Positions 1 to 6,178 are shown, numbered from the stretch's first letter. The stretch is 6,225 nucleotides of DNA from an uncultured Brachyspira sp. (GCA_934725655.1 CAKVCJ010000114.1:1-6225), one strand, 5' to 3'. The notes: generated by a model not told the origin, from the sequence alone. Made by a program: numbers and translations.

Positions 1-2
1 GA

Positions 3-1316
3 CGTTTATATATCATTTTAACGGCTTTAATAATAAATGCTTATAGTGTATTTAGCTACACAGTTGTAGAGGATTTCAATGATTTTTTGGTTGATGAGAA
101 TCAATTAAGGGTAAGGCTTGACAGATTCGGAGTATTAGCGGGTACAGATAATTTACGTTTTGTTGTGGGGGTAAATGGCGAGACTGCTGGAGTTTTGTTG
201 GATAATTTAGACAATGGAAGTAAGGGCGGAATAAGCACTTTTAGACCTGCTGCTTTAGCTGGATTTGGTTATAAGACAGAGAGTTTTGCTATTGGTGCTG
301 GTTATCAATTTAGATATGTTAGCGGAAGCTGGCAGGCACATACTCCTATACTAACGGCTACTTTTCTTAATCAGAATTTAAGAATTAATGTACCTGTTAC
401 TATAGGAATTGGAAGCGGAAGTGTTAATGATGGAGACATTGCTGTTTCAACAGATACAAGAATAGAATATTATACTGGCAATAATATTTTCAGCAGAATA
501 AGAGTTAATCTTAAATATGGAATGTACAAATTAAAAGCAAATGAAAGCAGAAGCGGCGAATTAGCTAATGGCGTTAATCTAAATATTGGACCTAATATGA
601 ATTTAGGTACAGTTGGAGAAAATGGAAAATATGGATTTACTAAAGATACTGTAGGACAATCTATAGGTGTTGACATTAGAGGATATTTTATAGCGGCAAC
701 CGACCCTATATTAATAGAGCCTCAAATAAGAGTAATATATCAGGGTTCTATAGCAGACTTTAAAGGCACTTCATATACAGTTACACCTCCAGGAATGGAT
801 GCTAAAGAGGGGGCTGCTGAATTTGGACTCTATAACATAGATGCTTCAAACCCTATAGGTGCTTTTGAGTTAGGAAGTTCAGGTTCTATAGCTGCTGCAC
901 CTTATTATGATTTTACTGCTCATAACATAGCTTTTACAGGGGAAGGGGCTTCTATAGAAATAGGAGGAACTGAGTATTATATAACTAAGCCTCAATTTGT
1001 AGGTGTGGCTGTGCCTGTTGGTTTTACTGCTGAGAGTGATTTAGTTACGCTATACTTAGAGCCTGCTGTATCATTTTCTATGATTACTGGAGGAATTAAT
1101 GCTTATGCAAGCAGTGCTAAACCGGTGAGAATACCTCCTATATTTTATTCTGTAGGCTATTTAGTTTATGGAGAATTATATATTAATCCTATGCCTAATT
1201 TAGAGTGGTATTTTGAGGCTCAGATTGGAGGAGCTACTACGGTTGACGGTATAGGAAACAGTGCTGACAATGGACTTGCATTTAATGGAAGTACTGGTAT
1301 TACTTGGAAATTTTAA
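3..1316 (+). CDS. Variable surface protein (Vsp)-like outer-membrane protein, 5' partial
   Basis: The frame is open from base 3 to a TAA at 1314-1316 (437 codons visible), so the true start lies just left of the window. The TTG at 87 is internal and is not the start. The first visible residues, RLYIILTALIINAYSVFS, are the hydrophobic core and end of a signal peptide, with cleavage likely after VFS; only a few codons are missing. The mature protein begins with a segment (NQLRVRLDRFGVLAGTDN) that resembles, from memory, the N-terminus of Brachyspira Vsp proteins. It ends with NLEWYFEAQIGGATT and a terminal TGITWKF. The alternating hydrophobic strands, glycine richness and C-terminal Phe fit an outer-membrane beta-barrel. 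Vsp proteins are abundant surface antigens of Brachyspira; their function is unknown. At about 45 kDa it would be larger than the roughly 39-kDa classical Vsp proteins. Family assignment is by recalled similarity, not by a search. Confidence 0.8.
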   Translation, partial: RLYIILTALIINAYSVFSYTVVEDFNDFLVDENQLRVRLDRFGVLAGTDNLRFVVGVNGETAGVLLDNLDNGSKGGISTFRPAALAGFGYKTESFAIGAGYQFRYVSGSWQAHTPILTATFLNQNLRINVPVTIGIGSGSVNDGDIAVSTDTRIEYYTGNNIFSRIRVNLKYGMYKLKANESRSGELANGVNLNIGPNMNLGTVGENGKYGFTKDTVGQSIGVDIRGYFIAATDPILIEPQIRVIYQGSIADFKGTSYTVTPPGMDAKEGAAEFGLYNIDASNPIGAFELGSSGSIAAAPYYDFTAHNIAFTGEGASIEIGGTEYYITKPQFVGVAVPVGFTAESDLVTLYLEPAVSFSMITGGINAYASSAKPVRIPPIFYSVGYLVYGELYINPMPNLEWYFEAQIGGATTVDGIGNSADNGLAFNGSTGITWKF

Positions 1317-1358
1317 TGAGTTTTGAACTTTTATTAAAATATTGATTTTTGGGGAATA

Positions 1359-1395
1359 GTATATTGGGTGTCTTAAAAAAAGATGCCCAATATAT
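1359..1395 (+). terminator. Strong hairpin after the Vsp-like gene, possible terminator
   Basis: Bases 1359-1372 pair with 1382-1395 around a 9-base loop (TTAAAAAAA). The core is ATATTGGGTGTC against GATGCCCAATAT, giving a 14-bp RNA stem with three G-U pairs. It lies 43 bases after the vsp-like stop and 18 bases before the ygbA start. The sequence after the stem is ATAAAAAAAG, not a U-run, so it is not a classical intrinsic terminator. It could be a 3'-end stabilising hairpin, an atypical terminator, or a 5' leader structure of the next operon. The G-U pairs suggest that it acts as RNA rather than as a DNA operator. Confidence 0.4.
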
Positions 1396-1413
1396 AAAAA
1401 AAGAGTTATAAAA

Positions 1414-1815
1414 ATGTGCTTAAAAAAAGATAAACTATATAAAAAAAGAGAAAATGAAAAAAGAGTAATGTTTTATATGATTAATCTTTACTGCAAACAT
1501 CATCATAAAGATTATCAAAAAATTTGCTGTAAAACATTTGGAAGTAAGCCCTTATGCAAAGAGTGCGAAGAAATATATAATTATTCAATAGAGAGAACAG
1601 ACAATTGCAAATTTATAAAAACAAAAACTTTCTGCAGTGCTTGCCCAAAGCAATGTTATAAAAGAAACATTAAAAATAAAGTAAAGCAAATTATGTCTTT
1701 TTCTGGAAAAATAATGCTTATTTATCACCCCATAATAGCATTAAGTCATGTATTTGTTATGATGAGGCATAATTTTATAAAAAATAAAAGAGTGGATTTT
1801 AAAGGCATTATATGA
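1414..1815 (+). CDS. ygbA: YgbA-family protein (nitrous oxide-stimulated promoter family)
   Basis: This 133-residue basic soluble protein matches the YgbA family: a REN(E)K...MINLYCKHHH segment near the N-terminus (residues 12-31), CxxC at 48-51, C65, then CSACPKQCY at 74-82 and a hydrophobic HP segment around 105. Ten cysteines and the HHH cluster suggest metal or Fe-S binding, which is inference. In enterobacteria ygbA is controlled by the NO-sensing repressor NsrR and linked to nitrosative stress; the biochemical role is not settled. The ATG at 1414 is preceded by a weak AAGAG site with 8-base spacing and keeps the conserved N-terminal segment. The next in-frame ATG (1468) would cut into it. 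The stop overlaps the next gene by 4 bp (ATGA), indicating translational coupling. No convincing promoter was found in the 97-bp spacer upstream. Confidence 0.85.
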   Translation: MCLKKDKLYKKRENEKRVMFYMINLYCKHHHKDYQKICCKTFGSKPLCKECEEIYNYSIERTDNCKFIKTKTFCSACPKQCYKRNIKNKVKQIMSFSGKIMLIYHPIIALSHVFVMMRHNFIKNKRVDFKGII

Positions 1816-2174
1816 AAACATTATTAATAATTTTAGGTTTTGTTTGTGCGGCAATAGGAGCTGTCGGCATAGTTGTGCCTATACTTCCTACAACACCTTT
1901 TTTGCTGTTAGCATCATTCTTTTTTGCTAAAGGCTCTAAAAAATTTCATGATTGGTTTATGTCTACAAAACTATACAAAAAACATTTAGAGAGTTTTGTT
2001 AATTCAAGAGCTATGACATTAAAATCTAAATTAACAATACTTATTCCTGTCAGCTGCATGCTTATAGCTACATTTATATTTGTTAATAATTTGCATGCGA
2101 GGATTTTGTTAGTTATTTTATTTGTAGGTAAATATTTATACTTCTTTACGCAAATAAAAACAATAAAAGAATAA
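1812..2174 (+). CDS. ybaN: YbaN/DUF454-family small inner-membrane protein
   Basis: This 120-residue membrane protein carries the family hallmark VPILPTTPF (residues 22-30) followed by LLLASFFFAKGSKKFHDW, closely like E. coli YbaN (about 125 residues), so it is full length. Hydrophobic segments lie at about residues 3-24, 27-39, 74-92 and 96-112, with a basic loop at 41-73. The function of the family is unknown. Translation starts at the ATG inside the ATGA overlap with ygbA, with an AAAGG ribosome site at 1801-1805 and 6-base spacing. The pairing with YgbA suggests a shared role, perhaps in NO or redox stress at the membrane; that is inference from position only. Confidence 0.87.
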   Translation: MKTLLIILGFVCAAIGAVGIVVPILPTTPFLLLASFFFAKGSKKFHDWFMSTKLYKKHLESFVNSRAMTLKSKLTILIPVSCMLIATFIFVNNLHARILLVILFVGKYLYFFTQIKTIKE

Positions 2175-2239
2175 TACTAAAAAAATAATTTTTAATACAT
2201 ACACAAAAATATTTCAATTTTGTTTAGGAGAATACTATA

Positions 2240-2851
2240 ATGATAAAAAAATATATACTTGCAGTAAATATGATATTTTTATCTTTATTTTGTAATAAAT
2301 TATATTCGCAAGAAAATGATAATAATGAAAAAAAAGGCTTTCAGTCTGTACTTGATAATAGATTTTTTTCTATAGGATTATTCAGCAGTGCTGATTCAAT
2401 AAAAACATCTGTTAATATAGAATTTGGTTTTAAGTTAATGAAATACAATAACTTTCAGATAAAAAGCTATACTTCTGTTGCAGGCTCAAAGATATACGAT
2501 GACAGTCCTCAAATGTATCAATTAGGCCTTATGCAAAAATTAACATTTGGGGGTGATGACGAATATAAAGGAGCTATAAGCATATCAAGATACGGTTTTG
2601 CTTTTGGAAGTTTTGGTTTTTTATCTTTTGATGCTGATAAAAGCGGAAAGTTTTTATTTAGTGCGCCATATTATTTTGAAGTTGGGGGCGGGGCTGGTTT
2701 TAATATAAATGTAAATAAGCATGTGGCTATACTTTTAGAGTTTGGAGGGGGGCTTCATATGGTGATAAACGGTAAGGAATTAGGATACCCAGCAAAAATA
2801 AATAAAGCAGGGTTTGGCAGAATGAGCATTGGGGCTAGGTATTATTTTTAA
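2240..2851 (+). CDS. Secreted small beta-barrel-like protein, unrecognised
   Basis: The 203-residue product is not one I recognise. Residues 1-23 look like a signal peptide (MIKK, then a hydrophobic run, then NKLYS), with cleavage likely before QEND. The LFC at 16-18 is a poor lipobox because Phe precedes the Cys. The mature part is made of short alternating strands rich in Gly, Tyr and Phe (for example FFSIGLFSS, YYFEVGGGAGFNINV, HVAILLEFGGGLHMV) and ends in GARYYF. An aromatic C-terminal residue is typical of outer-membrane barrels inserted by the BAM machinery, and about 180 residues would fit an 8-strand barrel. The start has a strong AGGAG site at 2226-2230 with 9-base spacing. It follows ybaN by 65 bp, an AT-only spacer with no clear promoter or GC-rich terminator, so read-through from ygbA-ybaN is possible. 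An intrinsic terminator follows at 2899. Confidence 0.75.
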   Translation: MIKKYILAVNMIFLSLFCNKLYSQENDNNEKKGFQSVLDNRFFSIGLFSSADSIKTSVNIEFGFKLMKYNNFQIKSYTSVAGSKIYDDSPQMYQLGLMQKLTFGGDDEYKGAISISRYGFAFGSFGFLSFDADKSGKFLFSAPYYFEVGGGAGFNINVNKHVAILLEFGGGLHMVINGKELGYPAKINKAGFGRMSIGARYYF

Positions 2852-2898
2852 GAGAATATTTATAGTTTAAAAATTAAATTTGCTGATAGAAAGAATAA

Positions 2899-2932
2899 AA
2901 GAGGCTCTAATACAGGGCTTCTTTTTTGTTTT
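2899..2932 (+). terminator. Rho-independent terminator after the beta-barrel gene
   Basis: AAGAGGCTCT (2899-2908) pairs with AGGGCTTCTT (2914-2923) around a 5-base loop AATAC, giving 10 pairs of which two are G-U. A T-rich run (TTTTGTTTT) follows directly. On the minus strand the two wobbles become A-C mismatches, so it should mainly stop plus-strand transcription, although a shorter TTTTATT run would also follow it there and some two-way action on oppA read-through is possible. Confidence 0.85.
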
Positions 2933-2941
2933 ATTAGAATT

Positions 2942-3025
2942 CCCGCCCTTTAAGTTTTTATAGCATAAACCAATAACATAATTTTTATTTATTTTTAAGC
3001 TCAATTATAAAAAGCACACCCGCCC
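2942..3025. repeat. Pair of CCCGCCC heptamers in the convergent spacer
   Basis: CCCGCCC occurs at 2942-2948 and again at 3019-3025 in the same orientation, separated by 70 bases of A/T-rich sequence. The flanks differ in part (CCCGCCCTTTAAG and CCCGCCCAAGATT). Seven consecutive G/C bases are rare in this background, and no open reading frame explains them. They may belong to the same dispersed intergenic element as the inverted repeat at 3055-3137. The function is unknown. Confidence 0.45.
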
Positions 3026-3054
3026 AAGATTTTATTGTTTTTTTAATCTATCTA

Positions 3055-3137
3055 ACCGCACGGTAAATAAGTTTACATATATAAAAACATTATAGTTATA
3101 AACTTATTCATATTTTTTGTTTGGTTTAACGTGCGGT
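3055..3137. repeat. GC-rich inverted repeat with nested dyad, 3' of oppA
   Basis: ACCGCACG (3055-3062) is the exact reverse complement of CGTGCGGT (3130-3137). Nested inside is a perfect 10-bp dyad, AATAAGTTTA (3066-3075) with TAAACTTATT (3099-3108). The outer right arm ends 8 bases from the oppA stop codon (3146-3148), so on the oppA transcript this is a 3'-untranslated structure. There is no U-run after either arm in the oppA direction, only A-rich sequence, so a simple intrinsic terminator is unlikely. The same heptamer pair occurs after hsdS at 6133-6178. Confidence 0.6.
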
Positions 3138-3145
3138 AAATCAAA

Positions 3146-4750
3146 TTATTTCTCTAAATATGCATAATGAAATCTATATCTTCCAAGGGGATTGAATATT
3201 GCTCCTTTTAGTTTCGGATTAATCATAAAGGGGTCCATTCTGTATATTATTGGTATTACAGGAACATAATCAAATATTAAATCTTCTGCTTTATGTAATG
3301 CTTTTGTTCTTTCATCAGTGTTGGTTGTACTTGAAGCGAATTTCAATAAATCGTTAAACTCCTTGCTGCTAAATCCGCTATGATTAACTGCACTTACTTC
3401 CGAAAAGAAACTAATCATAGCTAAAGGGTCGCTGTAGTCTGCAGTCCAGCCAGTGCGGGCTAAATCATAATTCTTCTCAACCATAGCCTGAAATGTTTCG
3501 TTGTACTCTTCAGATTTAATTGTAACATCTATGCCTAAATTCTCTTTATACATCTCCTGCATAGCTTCGCATATTAAAGTAAAATATCCAGGTGTAGTTC
3601 TTATCTCTAATACAGGGAAGTTTTCTCCATTTGTGTATCCTGATAATTCCATAAGTCTTTTAGCTTCTTTTATGTTTTTATCGTAGCTTCCAAGATTAAG
3701 ATAATTGCTTCCATTTTCTCTAAAATCATTTCCATTATTGTCTTTCATTCCATAGGCTGCAAATGCATATGCTGGAGTCTGATTCATCTTTGTGATGTTT
3801 GATATTATATAGTTTCTGTCAAATGCTAATGCTAATGCTTTTCTTATGTTTTTATTTGTAAGCACCCCTTTTTGTGAATTAATTTCCAAGAAATATATGC
3901 CATAAGCAGGCTCTTGTAATATATAATTTTCTTTTATAAGTGAAGATATCTCTCCAAGCGGAGCTTCTATCACAGAAAATTGTATATCTCCTCTTTTTAT
4001 AGCAGCAAGAGAAGTGTTTGAATCGCTCATTATAATAACATTAATCTTTTTAGCAACAATGCTTTCTTTATCATAATAATTAGTATTTATTTCCATAACA
4101 ATTTTTTCATCGGTTTTTCTCTCTGTCATAATATAAGCACCGTTTACAATATATGTTTCTGGATTTCTTGCCCAATCATCACCGTATTTTTCTATAATGT
4201 CTTTTCTCACAGGAAAATATGCACTGCTTACAGATAAATATTCTAAAAAATATGGAGTAGGGTTTTCTAATACAATTTCTAAAGTATTGTCATCTATTGC
4301 CTTTACACCTAAAGCATCAACATTAGTTTTACCGCTTATAACCAAACTTCCATTTTTAACAACATTAAGCATATGAGAATAGGCTGCTGCTGTTTTAGGG
4401 TCTGCTGCTCTCTTTAGAGCATATTCAAAATCTTGAGCTTTTACTTTTTCACCGTCAGACCATTTAGCATCATCTCTCAAATAAAAAGTATATGTAAGAC
4501 CATCTTCAGATATGTCCCAGCTTTTGGCCATACCAGCTGCAACTTCATCATTTTTGTCTTTTTTAGTAAGCCCTTCAAAGAAATGTATCATATATATTGA
4601 GCCGAAACTAAGCGAGTTTAATGTAGGGTCTAGAGTTTTAGGCTCTCCGCCAAGAGATATAGATATTTCATTATTTGATGTAGTTTTATTGTTATTATTG
4701 CATGAAATTATTGATAATATTAAAAAAATGATATATATAGCTTTTTTCAT
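3146..4750 (-). CDS. oppA: OppA-type oligopeptide-binding lipoprotein (SBP family 5)
   Basis: This 534-residue protein is full length for the family 5 (Opp/Dpp) solute-binding proteins that deliver peptides to an ABC importer. Residues 1-17 are a lipoprotein signal ending IISC, with Cys17 as the likely lipidated residue, followed by an Asn/Thr/Ser tether. Family landmarks are EPKTLDP (36-42), KSWDISEDGLTYTFYLRDD with KWSDG (76-100), NKNIRKALALAFDR (299-312) and GWTADYSDP (434-442), the last typical of OppA ligand-pocket regions. The ATG at 4750 has GAGAG at 4757-4761 (6-base spacing) and a promoter at 4784-4812. No oppBCDF genes are adjacent, so this is a stand-alone binding protein using permeases encoded elsewhere, or a specialised paralogue. 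Peptide rather than nickel or another ligand is inferred from overall OppA resemblance. Confidence 0.92.
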   Translation of the reverse strand: MKKAIYIIFLILSIISCNNNNKTTSNNEISISLGGEPKTLDPTLNSLSFGSIYMIHFFEGLTKKDKNDEVAAGMAKSWDISEDGLTYTFYLRDDAKWSDGEKVKAQDFEYALKRAADPKTAAAYSHMLNVVKNGSLVISGKTNVDALGVKAIDDNTLEIVLENPTPYFLEYLSVSSAYFPVRKDIIEKYGDDWARNPETYIVNGAYIMTERKTDEKIVMEINTNYYDKESIVAKKINVIIMSDSNTSLAAIKRGDIQFSVIEAPLGEISSLIKENYILQEPAYGIYFLEINSQKGVLTNKNIRKALALAFDRNYIISNITKMNQTPAYAFAAYGMKDNNGNDFRENGSNYLNLGSYDKNIKEAKRLMELSGYTNGENFPVLEIRTTPGYFTLICEAMQEMYKENLGIDVTIKSEEYNETFQAMVEKNYDLARTGWTADYSDPLAMISFFSEVSAVNHSGFSSKEFNDLLKFASSTTNTDERTKALHKAEDLIFDYVPVIPIIYRMDPFMINPKLKGAIFNPLGRYRFHYAYLEK

Positions 4751-4772
4751 TTTCTTCTCTCTTTAAAATTAT

Positions 4773-4789
4773 TAGAATGCGTAATTCTA
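4773..4789. promoter_or_regulatory. Dyad over the oppA -10 box, possible operator
   Basis: TAGAAT (4773-4778) and ATTCTA (4784-4789) form a perfect 6-bp inverted repeat with a 5-base centre (GCGTA). One arm is the oppA -10 box and the other reaches the predicted transcription start, a position suited to repressor binding. Short A/T-rich dyads are common by chance in such DNA, so this is tentative. Confidence 0.3.
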
Positions 4790-4812
4790 TTAATTAATGC
4801 TTATAAAGTCAA
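4784..4812 (-). promoter_or_regulatory. Sigma70-like promoter of oppA
   Basis: Reading the minus strand, TTGACT (4812-4807) is separated by exactly 17 bases from TAGAAT (4789-4784), close to the TTGACA/TATAAT consensus. Transcription would start near 4777, giving a leader of about 26 bases with the GAGAG ribosome site. Confidence 0.75.
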
Positions 4813-4869
4813 TAGTTATTATTGATATAATGCTATAATAAAAATATTTTTTAGAGATAAAAAATGTAA

Positions 4870-4898
4870 TTGAGAAAAACAGTATAATTGTTTATAAT
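4870..4898 (+). promoter_or_regulatory. Sigma70-like promoter of hsdS
   Basis: TTGAGA (4870-4875) is followed after exactly 17 bases by a perfect TATAAT (4893-4898). Transcription would start at about 4905, only 2-4 bases before the hsdS ATG at 4908, implying a nearly leaderless message. A second TATAAT at 4883-4888 has no good -35 box but would give a leader of about 13 bases. Confidence 0.65.
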
Positions 4899-4907
4899 GA
4901 TTGAGTT

Positions 4908-6110
4908 ATGAGTAAGTTAGAAGAGTTATTGAATAAAGAATGTCCTGACGGCGTGGAATATGTAGAGTTGAGTTCTGTAATCAATTATGAACAGCCATCA
5001 AAATATATTGTAGAAAATACTAAATACAATGATGATTATGATACTCCTGTTTTAACAGCAGGTCAAACTTTTATACTTGGTTATACAAATGAAAAAGATG
5101 GAATATATAAAGCTAGTAAAAAAGAACCTGTAATTATATTTGATGATTTTACAACTTCTTTTCATTGGGTTGATTTTAATTTTAAAGTGAAATCATCTGC
5201 AATGAAAATGCTTAAAGTGATAGATGAAAATAAATCAAATTTTAGATATTTATATTATTGCATGAAAAATATAAAGTACGTTCCATTAGACCATACACGT
5301 CAATGGATAGAAAAATATTCAAAATTTATGATACCATTACCGCCAATAAAAATGCAGAAAGAGATAGTACGTATATTAGATGAGTTTACAGATAAGACAA
5401 CAAAATTACAAGAGCTTTTGCATAGAGAAACTATTTTAAGAAAAAAGCAGTATGAGTATTATAGGGACAAGCTTCTTACTTTTAATGATAATGTTGAATG
5501 GAAAATTCTCAATGAAGTTATAATCTCATTAAATACAGGTTTAAATCCTCGTCAATTTTTTAGACTTAATACAGACGATGCAAAAAACTATTATGTTACA
5601 ATTAGAGAATTACAAAATAATACGATAAAGTTTAGTGAAAAAACAGACAAAATAAATGATGAAGCATTAAAGTTATGTAATAAACGTTCTAATTTAGAAG
5701 TAGGAGATGTTTTATTTTCAGGCACTGGCACCATTGGTGAAACTGCAATAATAGATAAATTTCCTAGTAATTGGAATATTAAAGAGGGTATATATTCAAT
5801 AAAGCCGAATAAAAGTTTCTTAGTACCAAAATTTTTAATGTATTTATTAAAATCGTCTTATATAAGAGATATATATTTAGCAAAAGCAGATGGCGGAACA
5901 GTAAAAAGTGTGCCGATGAAAGAGATGAGAAATTTAAAAATTCCAATACCGCCGTTAGAGGAGCAGGAACGTATTGTTAAAATACTTGACCAATTCGATA
6001 CGCTATGCAATGACATCACTAGGGGGCTTCCTGCTGAGATTGAGTTGCGTAAAAAACAATACGAGTATTATAGGGATAAGCTCCTAACTTTTAAAGAAAA
6101 GAAAAAATAA
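4908..6110 (+). CDS. hsdS: Type I restriction-modification specificity subunit HsdS
   Basis: The 400-residue protein has the full HsdS plan: target-recognition domain 1 (about 20-140, with TPVLTAGQTFILGYT and PVIIFDDFTT), conserved region 1 (142-192), target-recognition domain 2 (about 198-344, with GDVLFSGTGTIGETA) and conserved region 2 (345-395). The two conserved regions repeat each other: IPLPPIKMQKEIVRILDEF matches IPIPPLEEQERIVKILDQF, and RKKQYEYYRDKLLTF occurs identically at 178-192 and 381-395. These form the long helices that bind HsdM. HsdS directs methylation and cleavage to a two-part DNA site. An in-frame TGA at 4902 rules out an upstream start. There is no Shine-Dalgarno sequence. 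No hsdM or hsdR is present within the window on either side, so it is an orphan here, possibly an alternative specificity subunit for a system encoded elsewhere. The target sequence cannot be read from the protein. Confidence 0.94.
   Translation: MSKLEELLNKECPDGVEYVELSSVINYEQPSKYIVENTKYNDDYDTPVLTAGQTFILGYTNEKDGIYKASKKEPVIIFDDFTTSFHWVDFNFKVKSSAMKMLKVIDENKSNFRYLYYCMKNIKYVPLDHTRQWIEKYSKFMIPLPPIKMQKEIVRILDEFTDKTTKLQELLHRETILRKKQYEYYRDKLLTFNDNVEWKILNEVIISLNTGLNPRQFFRLNTDDAKNYYVTIRELQNNTIKFSEKTDKINDEALKLCNKRSNLEVGDVLFSGTGTIGETAIIDKFPSNWNIKEGIYSIKPNKSFLVPKFLMYLLKSSYIRDIYLAKADGGTVKSVPMKEMRNLKIPIPPLEEQERIVKILDQFDTLCNDITRGLPAEIELRKKQYEYYRDKLLTFKEKKK
5439..5483 (+). repeat. Intragenic direct repeat, copy 1 (hsdS conserved region 1)
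   Basis: This 45-base stretch matches 6048-6092 at 37 of 45 positions, including an unbroken 14-base identity (GAGTATTATAGGGA, 5454-5467). Both copies encode the same 15 residues. It lies just before target-recognition domain 2 and is the kind of homology over which HsdS genes exchange domains. Confidence 0.85.
6048..6092 (+). repeat. Intragenic direct repeat, copy 2 (hsdS conserved region 2)
   Basis: This is the second copy of the hsdS repeat, in direct orientation 609 bases after the first and just before the stop codon. The differences between copies are mostly at third codon positions, so selection is on the protein helix. Recombination between the copies would remove target-recognition domain 2 in frame and leave a half-length HsdS. 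Confidence 0.85.
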
Positions 6111-6132
6111 TTGTGAATAAAAGAGCATTCCC

Positions 6133-6178
6133 CCGCACGTTTAGAGTGCTATGATTAAAACAGAGTATTGTCGTGCGG
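6133..6178. repeat. Second CCGCACG...CGTGCGG inverted repeat, 3' of hsdS
   Basis: CCGCACG (6133-6139) and CGTGCGG (6172-6178) are exact reverse complements, separated by 32 bases. The right arm and its flank, CGTGCGGTAA (6172-6181), are identical to 3130-3139 after oppA. The left arm begins 22 bases past the hsdS stop. A competing smaller hairpin pairs AGCATTC (6124-6130) with GAGTGCT (6144-6150), putting the left arm in its loop. The remainder to 6225 includes a GC-richer patch (CCCCCGACC, 6183-6191) and no supportable gene. Confidence 0.6.

Noticed and set aside
87..89. TTG as the start codon of the first gene
   Set aside because: The frame is open back to base 3 and encodes a signal-peptide core; TTG 87 would discard it, and no ribosome site precedes it.
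470..676. Minus-strand reading frame inside the Vsp-like gene
   Set aside because: It is the antisense shadow of a well-supported gene, with no ribosome site or recognisable protein features.
1380..1386. AAGATGC, resembling half of the enterobacterial NsrR operator, upstream of ygbA
   Set aside because: Only a seven-base half-site without the expected inverted partner at NsrR spacing, and it is part of the hairpin stem; an NsrR-like regulator is not shown here.
1422..1447. Two A7 runs at the start of ygbA as phase-variation tracts
   Set aside because: A runs of this length are common in such AT-rich DNA and are short for slippage switching; the gene is intact.
2175..2239. Promoter for the small beta-barrel gene
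   Set aside because: The spacer is nearly all A/T and offers many weak -10-like words, but no -35/-10 pair with 16-18 base spacing was convincing.
3501..3686. Plus-strand reading frame inside oppA
   Set aside because: Antisense shadow of oppA, which has clear family motifs on the minus strand.
4512..4766. Plus-strand reading frame over the oppA 5' end, Leu-rich
   Set aside because: The hydrophobic look comes from the antisense of the lipoprotein signal and Asn tether; it overlaps the oppA start and ribosome site.
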